From Desulfatibacillum sp. (GTDB lineage: Bacteria > Desulfobacterota > Desulfobacteria > Desulfobacterales > Desulfatibacillaceae): a DNA stretch of 64,000 nucleotides. Positions 1 through 9,294 of the stretch are shown here, in pieces. The position numbers were made by a program, and so were the translations under genes. The notes under the pieces were generated by a model. That model did not search any database. It saw only the letters and a list, made by a program, of their open reading frames with translations, and was not told the DNA's origin. The first letter of the stretch is position 1, and every line of letters begins with the position of its first letter. The DNA lies in the NCBI GenBank assembly GCA_016342355.1, contig JAEINP010000005.1:62001-126000 (forward strand). The letters are read 5' to 3'.

Positions 1-2
1 GA

Positions 3-452
3 TCCATGGAAACGGAATTGGCTGAGGTGAGGGCTGAAGTCGCCGGATTGCCCAGGCCCAGGGTTTTTTTGTGCGTGGGAAGAACCCCCGGTGGGCTTTC
101 CAGTGTTTTTACCTGTTCCAAAACAAGCTTTGTCAGCCAGGTTCTAAACATTGCTGGAGGAGATAATGTTTTTGCCGACATTCCCACAGCCTATCCGGAA
201 ATATCCAAGGAAAGCCTCATGCGCCAAGCTCCTGACATCATATTGGAAATGCGTCCGGCAGAAGACCTTTCCCCCTCGCAAATCGAACGTCTGCTGAGGG
301 AGTGGGATGCTTTACGGACTCTTCCCGCAGTAAAAAACAAACGGGTGTACGTGATGACCCAGGATTATCTCCTGGTGCCCGGACCCAGGGTAGGACAGGC
401 TGCCCGGGCCATTGCCCGGACAATCCATTCTGCATCGGCCCAAGGGGAGTGA
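3..452 (+). CDS. ABC transporter substrate-binding protein, BtuF/FecB type (5' truncated by window edge)
   Basis: This is the C-terminal half of a class III periplasmic binding protein of the kind that feeds cobalamin, heme or iron-siderophore importers. The reading frame is open to the left edge, so the true start lies outside the window. Segments seen are a VFLCVGRTPGG strand, an AGGDNVFAD turn and a PEISKESLMRQAPDIILE helix, which is the usual layout of the C-terminal lobe in BtuF and FhuD relatives. Its stop codon overlaps the ATG of the ATPase gene by one base, and the ATPase is followed by a FecCD permease, so the three form one transporter operon. The ligand cannot be read from the sequence; cobalamin or an iron chelate are the likely choices. 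Confidence 0.8.
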   Translation, partial: SMETELAEVRAEVAGLPRPRVFLCVGRTPGGLSSVFTCSKTSFVSQVLNIAGGDNVFADIPTAYPEISKESLMRQAPDIILEMRPAEDLSPSQIERLLREWDALRTLPAVKNKRVYVMTQDYLLVPGPRVGQAARAIARTIHSASAQGE

Positions 453-1273
453 TGGCTATCATGGCGCAAGACCTCCTTAAACTCAGCAAGGTAACCTTTC
501 GGTACCCGGACAACCCGTGGAAGCTGGACCAATGCTCCCTATCCTTGAAGGCCGGGGAAATCAAGGCAATCATAGGCCCCAACGGGTCCGGCAAAAGTAC
601 CTTGCTTAAGCTGGCGGCCCATGTGATTAAACCCGGATCAGGAACCATCTTCCTGGACGGCAGGGAAATAACCACCATCTCCAATCGCCAACGCGCCCGG
701 GTCCTGGGATACCTGCCACAGCATGTACAGACCCATTTGGACTATACCGTGGGGGAAGTGGTCTCCATGGGGCGGTTCGCCAGGCTAAGGGGGGCAGGAT
801 TTTTGGACGCAGGAGATCTTGCCATTGTGGAAAAATGCCTGGAACAAACCCGAACCAGTCATTTGAAAGACCGCTCCTTTTCCAACCTGTCGGGCGGAGA
901 AAGGCAGCGGGTGGTTTTGGCCTCTGTCCTGGCCCAGGAACCCAGGGTCCTGTTGTTGGACGAACCCACCAGCGCCATGGACATGCACCACGAGGTGAGT
1001 TTTTTCCACTTGTTGACCGGTCTGGTGCGGGAAGGCATGGCCGTGGGGGTGGTCACCCACGATTTGAACATCGCCTCGGTATTCGCCCACGCCCTGACTT
1101 TGATGCATGACGGCGTGATCGTGGAGGAAGGACCTCCCAAGCAGATAATCACCGCAAAGGTTCTACGGGAAGCCTATGGCCCGGGGATCGAGGTGGTGGA
1201 GCATCCCACCATGGACACTCCAATGGTCTTTCCATCCCCGAAAGAATCCATGGGAAGCAGGGAGAATTCATGA
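452..1273 (+). CDS. ABC transporter ATP-binding protein (cobalamin/iron-chelate importer family)
   Basis: A 273-residue cytoplasmic ATPase that would power the FecCD permease encoded next. It shows Walker A (GPNGSGKST), a Q-loop region (GYLPQHV), the ABC signature (LSGGERQR), Walker B (VLLLDEP) and the switch histidine (VTHDLN). The frame stays open further upstream, but ATG 452 is chosen because it overlaps the binding-protein stop (TGATG) and sits just after an AAGGGGAG ribosome site at 442-449; an in-frame ATG at 461 is also possible. The 3' end overlaps the permease start by four bases (ATGA). The family resembles BtuD, FecE and HmuV; the substrate is undetermined. Confidence 0.9.
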   Translation: MAIMAQDLLKLSKVTFRYPDNPWKLDQCSLSLKAGEIKAIIGPNGSGKSTLLKLAAHVIKPGSGTIFLDGREITTISNRQRARVLGYLPQHVQTHLDYTVGEVVSMGRFARLRGAGFLDAGDLAIVEKCLEQTRTSHLKDRSFSNLSGGERQRVVLASVLAQEPRVLLLDEPTSAMDMHHEVSFFHLLTGLVREGMAVGVVTHDLNIASVFAHALTLMHDGVIVEEGPPKQIITAKVLREAYGPGIEVVEHPTMDTPMVFPSPKESMGSRENS

Positions 1274-2280
1274 CCAAAATCCTTACTCCTCAACGTTTTT
1301 GGGCCATCATGGCAGCCTATGGTATAGGCGCGGCGGTCATTTTCATTACGGCCCCTTTTGTGGGGGGAGAGCATTTGAACATGGGCCAAGTCCTGAACAG
1401 CCTGGTCCATGGAACACCCAGCGTTGATGCGGATATTTTTCTGTATCATCGTCTGCCCAGGGTATTGTTGGGTTTTTTTGTAGGCGGGACATTAGGCGTG
1501 GTTGGAGCGGCGCTTCAGGTGGTTCTGAAAAACGTATTGGCCGAGCCCTACATCCTTGGTATTGCCGGGGGCGGGGCCGTGGGGGCTGTGGCGGCTATTT
1601 CCATACCTGGTTTGTTCTTTCATTTCGGCCCGTTTACCTCGATCCAATTCCTGAGCCTGGCAGGCTGCCTGTTTTGTATTGGCGGTTTGTATTGGCTGGC
1701 CCAGCGGCCATCGGGAATCTCAATGAATACCATTCTTTTGGCCGGAGTGACCTTTAATATTCTTTGCAGCGCGGCGATTTTATTGATACGTTATCTGGTG
1801 AACCCCCATCAATTGGTGGCGATGGACCGATGGATGATGGGAGGGCTGGACGTTGTGGGCTACGGGGATCTTATTTCCTTGCTCCCCTTTCTCATACCCG
1901 GACTGGTTATGGTGTTCATCCAGGCAAATTCCCTGAATCAGCTTGCCTTTGGAGAGGACATGGCCCACGGAAGGGGAGTGGATGTCCGGAACGTCCAGCG
2001 CATGGTTTTTTTAGGGACCGGCCTTGCCACAGCCGCCGCGGTATCCCTTGCAGGCCCCATCGGCTTTGTGGGGCTGGTCATCCCCCATGCGGTTCGGCGC
2101 TTGTCGGGCTATGATCATCGGGTGGTGCTTCCCGCGTCTTTTTTACTGGGGGGAGGGGTGCTGACCCTGTGCGACCTTGTGGCCCGGACAGCGGTCCATC
2201 CCACGGAAATGCCCGTGGGAATCATTACGGCCATGATTGGCGGGCCTGTTTTTTTAAAGATTTTGTTGGCCCGAAAATAA
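1270..2280 (+). CDS. ABC transporter permease, FecCD/BtuC family
   Basis: A 336-residue polytopic inner-membrane permease with roughly nine or ten hydrophobic helices. It carries the FecCD hallmark region LGIAGGGAVGAV near residues 97-108 and the LAGPIGFVGLVIPH stretch near residue 260, which in BtuC-type permeases lies by the coupling helix contacting the ATPase. It starts inside the ATPase stop (ATGA overlap), which supports translational coupling. The gene order binding protein, ATPase, permease is less common than binding protein, permease, ATPase. Together the three proteins import a large chelate-type ligand. No substrate-defining element such as a riboswitch is visible; the operon promoter lies outside the window. 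Confidence 0.9.
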   Translation: MTKILTPQRFWAIMAAYGIGAAVIFITAPFVGGEHLNMGQVLNSLVHGTPSVDADIFLYHRLPRVLLGFFVGGTLGVVGAALQVVLKNVLAEPYILGIAGGGAVGAVAAISIPGLFFHFGPFTSIQFLSLAGCLFCIGGLYWLAQRPSGISMNTILLAGVTFNILCSAAILLIRYLVNPHQLVAMDRWMMGGLDVVGYGDLISLLPFLIPGLVMVFIQANSLNQLAFGEDMAHGRGVDVRNVQRMVFLGTGLATAAAVSLAGPIGFVGLVIPHAVRRLSGYDHRVVLPASFLLGGGVLTLCDLVARTAVHPTEMPVGIITAMIGGPVFLKILLARK

Positions 2281-2380
2281 CAATTATACTGGCGGTATCA
2301 GAGTTGTTTATTGTAGCGGAGCGAGAGTTGGGGGATGTTGTTCCGTACCTGTTCTAATCACTGAGGAGGAGACTGAAAAC

Positions 2381-4777
2381 ATGAAGAGGTTATTGATTTT
2401 TGCTTTATTGCTTTTGTTTGTTGGGGCAGGCCAGGCAGCAGCCACCTGGGAATACGGGACCCTTCCGGCCCTGGACCCCGCGCCCGATAATTGGAACGCA
2501 TCCATGGTGTTTGTACAAAACGACGTGATTACCAATACCCTTTTACTGTATTCCAGTGGTGGGGACATTTATGGATGGGACCCGGAGACCGGAGTGTCGG
2601 AGCAGGTTGTCAATCCTAATATTAGTAAAACCTCCTCCAATGCCATGGGTCCGGCTGGTTTGGTCCTTTCTTATGACCAAACCAGTTTATATTTTCATGA
2701 CAACGGATATCCCACCAAGTATATTTTTCAGTATGACTTTGTGGTAACCCCAACCGCTACGACATATTTTACAAACAAAATAACCTGCGAGGGTTCCATT
2801 TATGGACTGGCGGTAAATCCCTGGACTGACAGGCTGTGGTTCACTTCCGGCGACTTTAACGCCGACAATTTTTACTTGTACGAAGTGATGGGATCTCAAA
2901 ACAATATGAAGGCCATCTTAAGGGCGGAAGTTCCCACCACGCTGGCCAATAGCGGCACCGGCCCCATCATTTTCAAGGGTCCCAACACGGTCCTTTTTGG
3001 CGAAGCCAGTTATGCTGCTGACATGGGGACTTTCCACCTTGTGGACTCTACTTTGGGGAATGTGCTGGACGCCGAATATGTGGACTTTGCCGGCGGCCTG
3101 GCGGATGCTGTATACGGCTACAACAATGAAATCTATGTGGCTACAGGTAATGGCCAAACCGTGGAGCAAGTGCTGAACAAAACGACCGACGAAATTCTTG
3201 CATCCACCCAATCCATCCTGGGCATGGCCTTTGCCGGAAACACCTTTTACCTGGGTGAAACCGATCCCATTTCCGGTACGGTTTCCGCCTCGGTCCTGAG
3301 TGACACCGAAGCCGTGACCCTAGTTACTCCTGAGGAAGGATACCGTTATGCGGCTCTGCCCGCTCTGGATCATGGGGCTCAGTTATGGAACCCTTCTGTG
3401 GCTTATTACGGCCAATCCGTCTACTATGCCGGGACAAACGGAGACGCGGTTGACATCTATGCCTACAGCCCAATATCCGGCACTAATGAGTTGTGGGCGG
3501 ACGTGGATTTCTCGGAAGGAAGTGAAAAGGCTTACGGACCCTCCGCACTGACCGTGGGAGGGGACGGGTATTTGTACTACAACGATTTCGGCAATCCCGC
3601 TCAGTTTTTGTATAGAAAAAATCTTTCGGGCAGTTCCATTGCCACCACACTAGTCCTGACGGATACCATCCAGGGCAGCATCTGGGACATGACATGGAAT
3701 CCATGGAGCGAGTCCCTGTGGATATGCACTGCGGATAGCGCCACGGATACCTTTTATCTGTATGAAATCAAACAGAATTTTAGCGGCATTGAAGGGACCG
3801 GAATTTCCTTTCCCATGGCCCATACCGATGAATTCAGCGGAAACGGCCCCATTATTTTTACCGATGAAAATACTCTGTATTACGGAGAATCCGGATGGAC
3901 CGGGCACGCCTATTTCCATAAGGTGAATGTTAAAACAAAAAAGGTGACAACCGACGCAGTCACCTTTGACGGAGGGCTGAACGCCGCCGTGTACGGATTT
4001 GACAAGGGTATCTTTGTCAGTACAGGGGACGGCAAAGCGGTTTATAAAATTAACCCGAGCACCAATGAAAAAACCCTGGTGGCGGAAACAGCCAATTCCA
4101 TTGGCGACATGACTTTTGACGGTTCCTCCCTGGTTTTATCCGGGGACGATCTTTTGACCATTTGGAAACCCTTGCTTTCCGGCGTTCCTGACAGCCAGGT
4201 TCCCGGTTCTGCGCATGTTTTGGCCCAAACAGATTTTTGCGTGGTGACCGACGAAGATGGGCCTGACGTTGTGGGAATTCAGGGAGGGGCAAAAACTACC
4301 ATTGAATCTTTCAAATTCATTGATCCCACCACCATTGATCTGCCTGCCGGAGGACCATACAACCTGCGATACGGCTTGTTGGATTTCAGGGCCAAGGTGT
4401 CTGAAGTGGGCGGAACCGCCACCATTTGGATAAGGTTTTCGGAAAACCTGGAGGAAAACCGGGAATGGTGGAAACTTGACCCCCTCAAGGGATGGTACAA
4501 ACCTGAAAACGTCTCCTTTTTTGATAGTAGGTCCGCTATCCTAATGATTGTGGATGGGAGCGCCGACGATGGGGACGGCGTGGCTAATGGCTATGTGACG
4601 GACCCCTGCGGCCCCGGTTATCCCAAGCCCAAATCGGAGGTTACAGTCAGCGACGACACCAGCGACTGCTTTGTGCAGACAGCTGGACATACCCATAAAG
4701 GATCGTCGGTTCTGGTAGTTCTTATAGGTCTGGGGCTGGCGGTTTTGTTCAGTGGCCGCAAGGCTATTCGATCCTGA
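2381..4777 (+). CDS. Secreted repeat protein with choice-of-anchor-type C-terminal domain (paralogue of the gene at 9295)
   Basis: A 798-residue exported protein of unknown function. Residues 1-20 form a signal peptide ending QAAA. Two tandem copies of a roughly 300-residue beta-propeller-like unit follow (about 20-330 and 340-640); each has a DIYGW/DIYAY turn, an NPW[ST][DE]xLW motif, a GPIIF strand and a [TS]G[ND]G turn. Next comes a domain resembling choice-of-anchor U (WWKLDPLKGWY, DDGDGVANGYVTDP), then a DCFVQT motif at about 762, a hydrophobic helix at 775-790 and a basic tail. That tail looks like a membrane-anchoring or sorting signal. GAGGAG lies just upstream of the ATG. The same architecture recurs beyond the biotin operon. 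Propeller fold and anchoring are inferred; the ligand or role is unknown. Confidence 0.8.
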   Translation: MKRLLIFALLLLFVGAGQAAATWEYGTLPALDPAPDNWNASMVFVQNDVITNTLLLYSSGGDIYGWDPETGVSEQVVNPNISKTSSNAMGPAGLVLSYDQTSLYFHDNGYPTKYIFQYDFVVTPTATTYFTNKITCEGSIYGLAVNPWTDRLWFTSGDFNADNFYLYEVMGSQNNMKAILRAEVPTTLANSGTGPIIFKGPNTVLFGEASYAADMGTFHLVDSTLGNVLDAEYVDFAGGLADAVYGYNNEIYVATGNGQTVEQVLNKTTDEILASTQSILGMAFAGNTFYLGETDPISGTVSASVLSDTEAVTLVTPEEGYRYAALPALDHGAQLWNPSVAYYGQSVYYAGTNGDAVDIYAYSPISGTNELWADVDFSEGSEKAYGPSALTVGGDGYLYYNDFGNPAQFLYRKNLSGSSIATTLVLTDTIQGSIWDMTWNPWSESLWICTADSATDTFYLYEIKQNFSGIEGTGISFPMAHTDEFSGNGPIIFTDENTLYYGESGWTGHAYFHKVNVKTKKVTTDAVTFDGGLNAAVYGFDKGIFVSTGDGKAVYKINPSTNEKTLVAETANSIGDMTFDGSSLVLSGDDLLTIWKPLLSGVPDSQVPGSAHVLAQTDFCVVTDEDGPDVVGIQGGAKTTIESFKFIDPTTIDLPAGGPYNLRYGLLDFRAKVSEVGGTATIWIRFSENLEENREWWKLDPLKGWYKPENVSFFDSRSAILMIVDGSADDGDGVANGYVTDPCGPGYPKPKSEVTVSDDTSDCFVQTAGHTHKGSSVLVVLIGLGLAVLFSGRKAIRS

Positions 4778-4830
4778 ATTATTCGATAGGGTAATCCAAC
4801 CCCGTCGACACAATGAGTAACATGAAAAAC

Positions 4831-4871
4831 CGGGGAAGAGCTTGATCCAGAGGCTCTTCCCCGCTTTTTTT
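4831..4871 (+). terminator. Rho-independent terminator
   Basis: A perfect 11-bp stem (4831-4841 with 4853-4863) with an 11-base loop, followed by C and seven T. It lies 54 bases past the stop of the repeat-protein gene and separates it from the biotin operon. Confidence 0.9.
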
Positions 4872-4958
4872 AGGGCACACGGTTTTGTGCTTCAACCATA
4901 CTACTGTCGCTATTCTACTAAAAATTTTCAGTTTATCTTCCAAATTGTGAATTCCCTG

Positions 4959-4987
4959 TTGACTCGTTTTCGTGGATTCGTTAACCT
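4959..4987 (+). promoter_or_regulatory. Candidate sigma-70 promoter of the biotin operon
   Basis: TTGACT at 4959-4964 and TAACCT at 4982-4987, separated by 17 bases. The -10 element falls inside the left arm of the BirA-like operator, so repressor binding would block RNA polymerase. The -10 is a weak match, as is common for repressor-overlapped promoters. Confidence 0.5.
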
Positions 4988-5009
4988 TGCAAATATTTTG
5001 GTTAACGAA
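4977..5009. promoter_or_regulatory. BirA-like biotin operator
   Basis: A perfect inverted repeat with 10-base arms: TTCGTTAACC (4977-4986) and GGTTAACGAA (5000-5009), with a 13-base AT-rich spacer. Known BirA sites have the form TTGTWAACC, a spacer of about 14-16, then GGTTWACAA. This site keeps the GTTAACC/GGTTAAC core and sits between the candidate -10 and the bioA start. Biotinoyl-AMP-bound BirA is therefore the expected repressor. The birA gene itself is not in the window. Confidence 0.8.
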
Positions 5010-5027
5010 AGGGGCGCAAGCACGAAA

Positions 5028-6320
5028 ATGCAGGAGCACATCAGGGAATTTCTCGCCTATGACCGGGACCACATTTGGCACCCATACACCTCCATGACCA
5101 ACCCTTTGCCTGTTTACCATGCCATATCGGCCCATGGGGTCCGCATCCGGCTGGCTGACGGCCAGGAACTTATAGACGGCATGGCTTCATGGTGGTGCGC
5201 CATCCACGGCTACAATCATCCTGTTTTGAATGATGCGGCTAAAGGCCAGATCGACCGCATGTCCCATGTGATGTTTGGCGGACTGACCCACGGTCCGGCG
5301 GTGGAGCTCTCCCGACTTTTAGTGGACTTGACTCCCAAGGGGTTGGAAAAGGTTTTTCTGTGCGATTCGGGCAGCGTATCCGTGGAGGTGGCCATGAAAA
5401 TGGCTCTCCAGTATTGGTATTCCAAATGCCGACCGGAAAAATGCCGGTTTGTAACCATACGAAACGGATACCACGGGGATACCTTTGGCGCCATGAGCGT
5501 ATGCGATCCGGTGACAGGCATGCACGGAATTTTTGAGGGGTTCATGGCCAGGAATCTTTTTGCGGACGCACCCCGGGTGGGTTTTGATACACTCTGGGAT
5601 GAATCCGACCTGAGCAGCCTGAAAACAATCCTGGAAGCCCATGCCAACGAAATTGCAGCAATCATAATAGAGCCTGTTGTCCAGGGGGCAGGGGGGATGC
5701 GGTTTTACAATCCCCAATATGTGGCGCAGGTGCGGGAACTGGCGGACGAACATGGAATCCTGTTCATCGCCGATGAAATCGCCACCGGCTTTGGTCGTAC
5801 AGGAAAGATGTTCGCCTGCGAGCATGCAGGCGTTTCTCCCGACATTATGTGTGTGGGCAAGGCACTGACAGGGGGCTGCATGACTCTGGGGGCCACTCTG
5901 ACCACTGCTGAGGTTGCCCGAGTCATCAGTGCGGGCAGTTCCGGGGTGTTCATGCATGGACCCACGTTTATGGGCAATCCCCTGGCTTGCGCAGTTGCCG
6001 TGGCAAGCATTCAGCTTCTCCTGGAATCAGGGTGGGAGGAAAAAATACGGGCCATGGAGGCGGGCATGAAACGGGGGCTGGACCCCTGTCGATCATTGCC
6101 CCATGTGGCGGATGTGCGGGTTTTGGGAGGGATTGGTGTGGTGGAAACCAAGCGCCCAATGGACGTTGGGTCCCTACAGGGGGAGTTTGTTAAACGAGGC
6201 GTGTGGATCAGGCCGTTCGGAAAACTTGTTTACATTATGCCTCCCTACATTATTTCAGAAAACGACTTGGATCGCCTTTGTGCAGTCCTTTGCGAGGTTT
6301 TGTCTCAATGCAATTCCTGA
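5028..6320 (+). CDS. bioA: Adenosylmethionine-8-amino-7-oxononanoate aminotransferase
   Basis: BioA uses S-adenosylmethionine as amino donor to convert 8-amino-7-oxononanoate (KAPA) to 7,8-diaminopelargonate in biotin synthesis; it is a cytoplasmic fold-type I PLP enzyme. The 430-residue product begins with the family-typical [12 protein letters not shown] segment and contains [16 protein letters not shown], the cofactor-binding [15 protein letters not shown] and the Schiff-base lysine in VGKALTGG. The frame is open back to 4842, but that would run through the terminator, promoter and operator; ATG 5028 with an upstream AAAGGGG (5008-5014) matches the family N-terminus. First gene of bioAFDB; its 3' end overlaps the likely bioF start. 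Confidence 0.95.
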   Translation: MQEHIREFLAYDRDHIWHPYTSMTNPLPVYHAISAHGVRIRLADGQELIDGMASWWCAIHGYNHPVLNDAAKGQIDRMSHVMFGGLTHGPAVELSRLLVDLTPKGLEKVFLCDSGSVSVEVAMKMALQYWYSKCRPEKCRFVTIRNGYHGDTFGAMSVCDPVTGMHGIFEGFMARNLFADAPRVGFDTLWDESDLSSLKTILEAHANEIAAIIIEPVVQGAGGMRFYNPQYVAQVRELADEHGILFIADEIATGFGRTGKMFACEHAGVSPDIMCVGKALTGGCMTLGATLTTAEVARVISAGSSGVFMHGPTFMGNPLACAVAVASIQLLLESGWEEKIRAMEAGMKRGLDPCRSLPHVADVRVLGGIGVVETKRPMDVGSLQGEFVKRGVWIRPFGKLVYIMPPYIISENDLDRLCAVLCEVLSQCNS

Positions 6321-7522
6321 ATATGGAAAGGCCCCGGGATATTCCCGGACCAATGGCCTTCGACAAATACGCCTTTATCCGGGAAGCCCTTGAAAAACGA
6401 AAATCCGGGCATCTTTTACGCACCTTGCGCCCTCTGACGCCGGTTTCTGAAATAGAGGTCAATATGGGCGGCCGGATAATGGTGAATTTCTGCTCAAATG
6501 ACTACTTGGGCTTGTCCAAGCATCCCAGGTTAATCCAGGGTGCAGTGGATCATGCCCGGAAATTTGGGGCAGGAGCTACCGCGTCCAGGCTGGTGTGCGG
6601 CAGTTTTGTCAACACCCACGCCCTGGAGGAAAAACTGGCTGCATTGAAGAAAACCGAACGGGCTTTGGTGCTCAATTCCGGGTTTCAGGCCAATTCTACG
6701 CTGATTCCCGCCCTGGCGGACAAAAACACCCTGATCATTTCGGATCAACTCAATCACAACAGCATTGTTCAGGGAACAAGGTTAGCCAGGTGTTCCGTAG
6801 CAGTATCGCCTCATAATGATATGGCTGCACTGCGTCGTATCCTGGAAGAATCAAGGGGGCGTTATAGCCGGGTGCTTATTGTCACGGAAAGCGTATTTTC
6901 CATGGACGGGGATCGGGCGGACATCGACGTTTTGGTGGAGTTGTCCCGGGAATTTTCCGCCCTTTTAATGGTGGACGAAGCTCATGCCACCGGAGTTCTG
7001 GGAGAGGCAGGCATGGGCCTCTGCGCCGGAAAGGGCGTGGACCTGGTTATGGGCACATTTGGCAAGGCGTTGGGGTCCTTTGGGGCCTATGTCGCCTGTT
7101 CCCGGGACATGGCCGAATACCTGGTCAATCATTGCGCCGGGCTGATTTTTTCCACGGCATTGCCCCCGACAGTGATTGGTGCTGTAGACGCGGCCCTGGA
7201 CCTTGTACCCGCCATGGACCGGGAAAGATGCGAACTCCAGGAAAAAGCGGAATTCCTGCGCTGCCAGATCCGTCAGGCAGGCTTTGAAACCGGGAATTCC
7301 ACCACCCAGATCATTCCGGTGATGGTGGGATCGGAGGAAAAAACCATGGCGCTTTCCGCCTATCTGGAGCAGAACGGCATCCTGGCGTCCGGCATTCGCC
7401 CCCCAACAGTTCCGGCTGGTATGGCCCGCATCCGCATTGCCTTGTCCGCGGCCCACACTTGGGAGCACATCCGGCGTCTGGCTTCGCTCCTTTTGACCTG
7501 GAAGGAGTCAAACCCGTCATGA
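6308..7522 (+). CDS. bioF: 8-amino-7-oxononanoate synthase
   Basis: BioF condenses pimeloyl-ACP or pimeloyl-CoA with L-alanine, releasing CO2, to give KAPA, the substrate of BioA. This PLP enzyme of the alpha-oxoamine synthase family shows [38 protein letters not shown] and the lysine-containing [13 protein letters not shown]. Start choice is uncertain: ATG 6308 overlaps the bioA stop by 13 bases and has GAGG at 6293-6296; ATG 6323 and ATG 6353 ([13 protein letters not shown]) are alternatives, the last being closest to the usual family N-terminus. The four-base overlap with bioD (ATGA) points to translational coupling. Confidence 0.93.
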   Translation: MQFLNMERPRDIPGPMAFDKYAFIREALEKRKSGHLLRTLRPLTPVSEIEVNMGGRIMVNFCSNDYLGLSKHPRLIQGAVDHARKFGAGATASRLVCGSFVNTHALEEKLAALKKTERALVLNSGFQANSTLIPALADKNTLIISDQLNHNSIVQGTRLARCSVAVSPHNDMAALRRILEESRGRYSRVLIVTESVFSMDGDRADIDVLVELSREFSALLMVDEAHATGVLGEAGMGLCAGKGVDLVMGTFGKALGSFGAYVACSRDMAEYLVNHCAGLIFSTALPPTVIGAVDAALDLVPAMDRERCELQEKAEFLRCQIRQAGFETGNSTTQIIPVMVGSEEKTMALSAYLEQNGILASGIRPPTVPAGMARIRIALSAAHTWEHIRRLASLLLTWKESNPS

Positions 7523-8145
7523 AGACCATGAGTATTTTTGTAACAGGAACCGATACGGACGTGGGAAAGACCCTGGTTTCAGCGATGCTCATGGCAGGCC
7601 TGGAGGATGCCCATTATTGGAAGCCCGTCCAAAGCGGCTCGGACCAGGGTACGGACGCCCAATGGATTGGACAAATGACCGGGCTTTCCCAGGACCGTTT
7701 TCTGCCGGAAACCCATCTCCTGAAAGCCTACCTGTCTCCCCATGCAGCAGCCAGCCCGGAGGGGGTAAGGATCAGCCTGGACGATTTTCAGATCCCCTTG
7801 AACAACGGTCCTCTGATTGTGGAAGGGGCGGGGGGCGTGATGGTTCCACTCAATGAAAAGGACCTGATGCTTGATTTGATGAAAACCCTGTCCCTGCCTG
7901 TGCTTCTGGTGGCCCGAAGCGCTCTGGGGACCATCAATCATACCCTTTTGACCCTGGACGCCCTGCGACAGCAAGGCCTGGATGTCCTGGGCGTGGTGAT
8001 GAACGGTCCTAAAAACCCTTCCAACAAGGAAGCCATTGAGCATTACGGAAAAACCAGGGTTGTTTTGGAACTTGAACCCATAGGGGAAATCAACCGGGTT
8101 GTGCTGACCCGTCTTTTTGAGGAAATGAAAAAATTATGGATTTGA
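7519..8145 (+). CDS. bioD: Dethiobiotin synthetase
   Basis: BioD closes the ureido ring of dethiobiotin from diaminopelargonate, CO2 and ATP. The 208-residue product has the family P-loop FVTGTDTDVGKT near residue 6, the KPVQSG substrate loop and the VEGAGGVMVPL motif. ATG 7519 overlaps the bioF stop and lies after GAAGGAG (7501-7507). The reading frame is open further upstream, but inside bioF, so the longer form is rejected. The 3' end overlaps the bioB start by 10 bases. Confidence 0.95.
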   Translation: MKTMSIFVTGTDTDVGKTLVSAMLMAGLEDAHYWKPVQSGSDQGTDAQWIGQMTGLSQDRFLPETHLLKAYLSPHAAASPEGVRISLDDFQIPLNNGPLIVEGAGGVMVPLNEKDLMLDLMKTLSLPVLLVARSALGTINHTLLTLDALRQQGLDVLGVVMNGPKNPSNKEAIEHYGKTRVVLELEPIGEINRVVLTRLFEEMKKLWI

Positions 8146-9125
8146 GAAAATGCCTGGACCTGGCGGACGCCATCATTGCCGGAAGTCCGGCGGACGATGC
8201 AATCCTTGAAGAACTTGCCTGCATGCCCGAACAAAATGTTTTTGATATATTGCCGGGAGCCCATGCCATTCGCCAACATTTTTTTGGCGCCCGGGTCCAT
8301 CTGTGCTGCATTGCCAATGGCAAATCCGGCAAATGCAGCGAGGATTGCGCCTTTTGTTCCCAGTCAGCACATGCCAAGACCAATGCCCCGATTTACCCGC
8401 TCATGGGCCTGGACCAGATACGCCAGGGGGCTGTTTATGCCCGGGAAAATGGAATTCACCGGTATTCCCTGGTCACCAGCGGGGGGCGCTTGCCCAAAAG
8501 CGAGGTGCAGGTTGTGTCGGAATCTTTTTCCCGTATGGCAGAAACGGGGGTGGATTTCTGCGCCTCCCTGGGAACACTGGATGCGCGGGATTTTTCCATC
8601 TTAAAGCAGGCGGGAGTGACCCGGTATCATCATAATCTGGAAACCGCCGAAAGCCATTTCTCAAAAATTTGTACCACACATACTTATGGAGACCGCGTTC
8701 GGACTGTCATGGAAGCAAAAATGGCAGGCATGAGCGTGTGCTCCGGGGGCCTTTTCGGGATTGGGGAGACCGATTTGCAGGTTTTGGAATTGGGACTGGC
8801 CTTGCGGAATTTGGACGTGGATTCGGTTCCGGTAAATTTTTTAATTTCCATTCCCGGCACCCGATTAGGGCGCAGCCCTGGCGTATCTCCCCTCCGTTGC
8901 CTGAAAATTATAGCATTATTACGGTATGTTTTAGGAGATAAGGAGATCGTGATTTGCGGAGGCAGAACAGCTAACCTGGGCGAACTCCATCCCCTGGTGT
9001 TCTACGCGGGAGCCTCGGGGATCATGACGGGTAACTATCTCACCGCACCGGGGCGAAATCCCGGAGAGGATCAAACCATGATCAGTGCTTTGGGGCTTAC
9101 AACCTCTGCAAGCCCTTTTTTTTAA
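8136..9125 (+). CDS. bioB: Biotin synthase (radical SAM)
   Basis: BioB inserts sulfur into dethiobiotin, using a radical-SAM 4Fe-4S cluster and an auxiliary 2Fe-2S cluster as sulfur donor. The 329-residue protein has the radical-SAM motif CSEDCAFC near residue 68, YSLVTSGG, the YHHNLETA segment typical of BioB and a GGRTANLG region toward the C-terminus. It overlaps bioD by 10 bases and ends the operon. No bioC, bioH, bioG or bioZ is present here, so the pimelate moiety must come from genes elsewhere. Confidence 0.96.
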   Translation: MDLRKCLDLADAIIAGSPADDAILEELACMPEQNVFDILPGAHAIRQHFFGARVHLCCIANGKSGKCSEDCAFCSQSAHAKTNAPIYPLMGLDQIRQGAVYARENGIHRYSLVTSGGRLPKSEVQVVSESFSRMAETGVDFCASLGTLDARDFSILKQAGVTRYHHNLETAESHFSKICTTHTYGDRVRTVMEAKMAGMSVCSGGLFGIGETDLQVLELGLALRNLDVDSVPVNFLISIPGTRLGRSPGVSPLRCLKIIALLRYVLGDKEIVICGGRTANLGELHPLVFYAGASGIMTGNYLTAPGRNPGEDQTMISALGLTTSASPFF

Positions 9126-9294
9126 CTGGGTGATTCCTAACGATTTGCTCCTGGGAAAATTGTGTGATAAGAAAATGCAATCCATAGGGTGAATTGGCGT
9201 GGGTCCTTTACCTGCCCAAAACAACCCGGGTACACATCAGGTACATATTCGTCAATCCGACGAAAGAATCCAACACGCGTGACAAGGAGGGGGT

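Noticed and set aside
302-451. Longer N-terminus for the ABC ATPase
   Set aside because: The added 50 residues lie inside the binding-protein gene and are not ATPase-like; the overlap start at 452 has a good ribosome site.
9248-9264. TTCGTC-N5-GACGAA inverted repeat before the second anchored repeat protein
   Set aside because: Arms of 6 bases and a single copy; not enough to call an operator.
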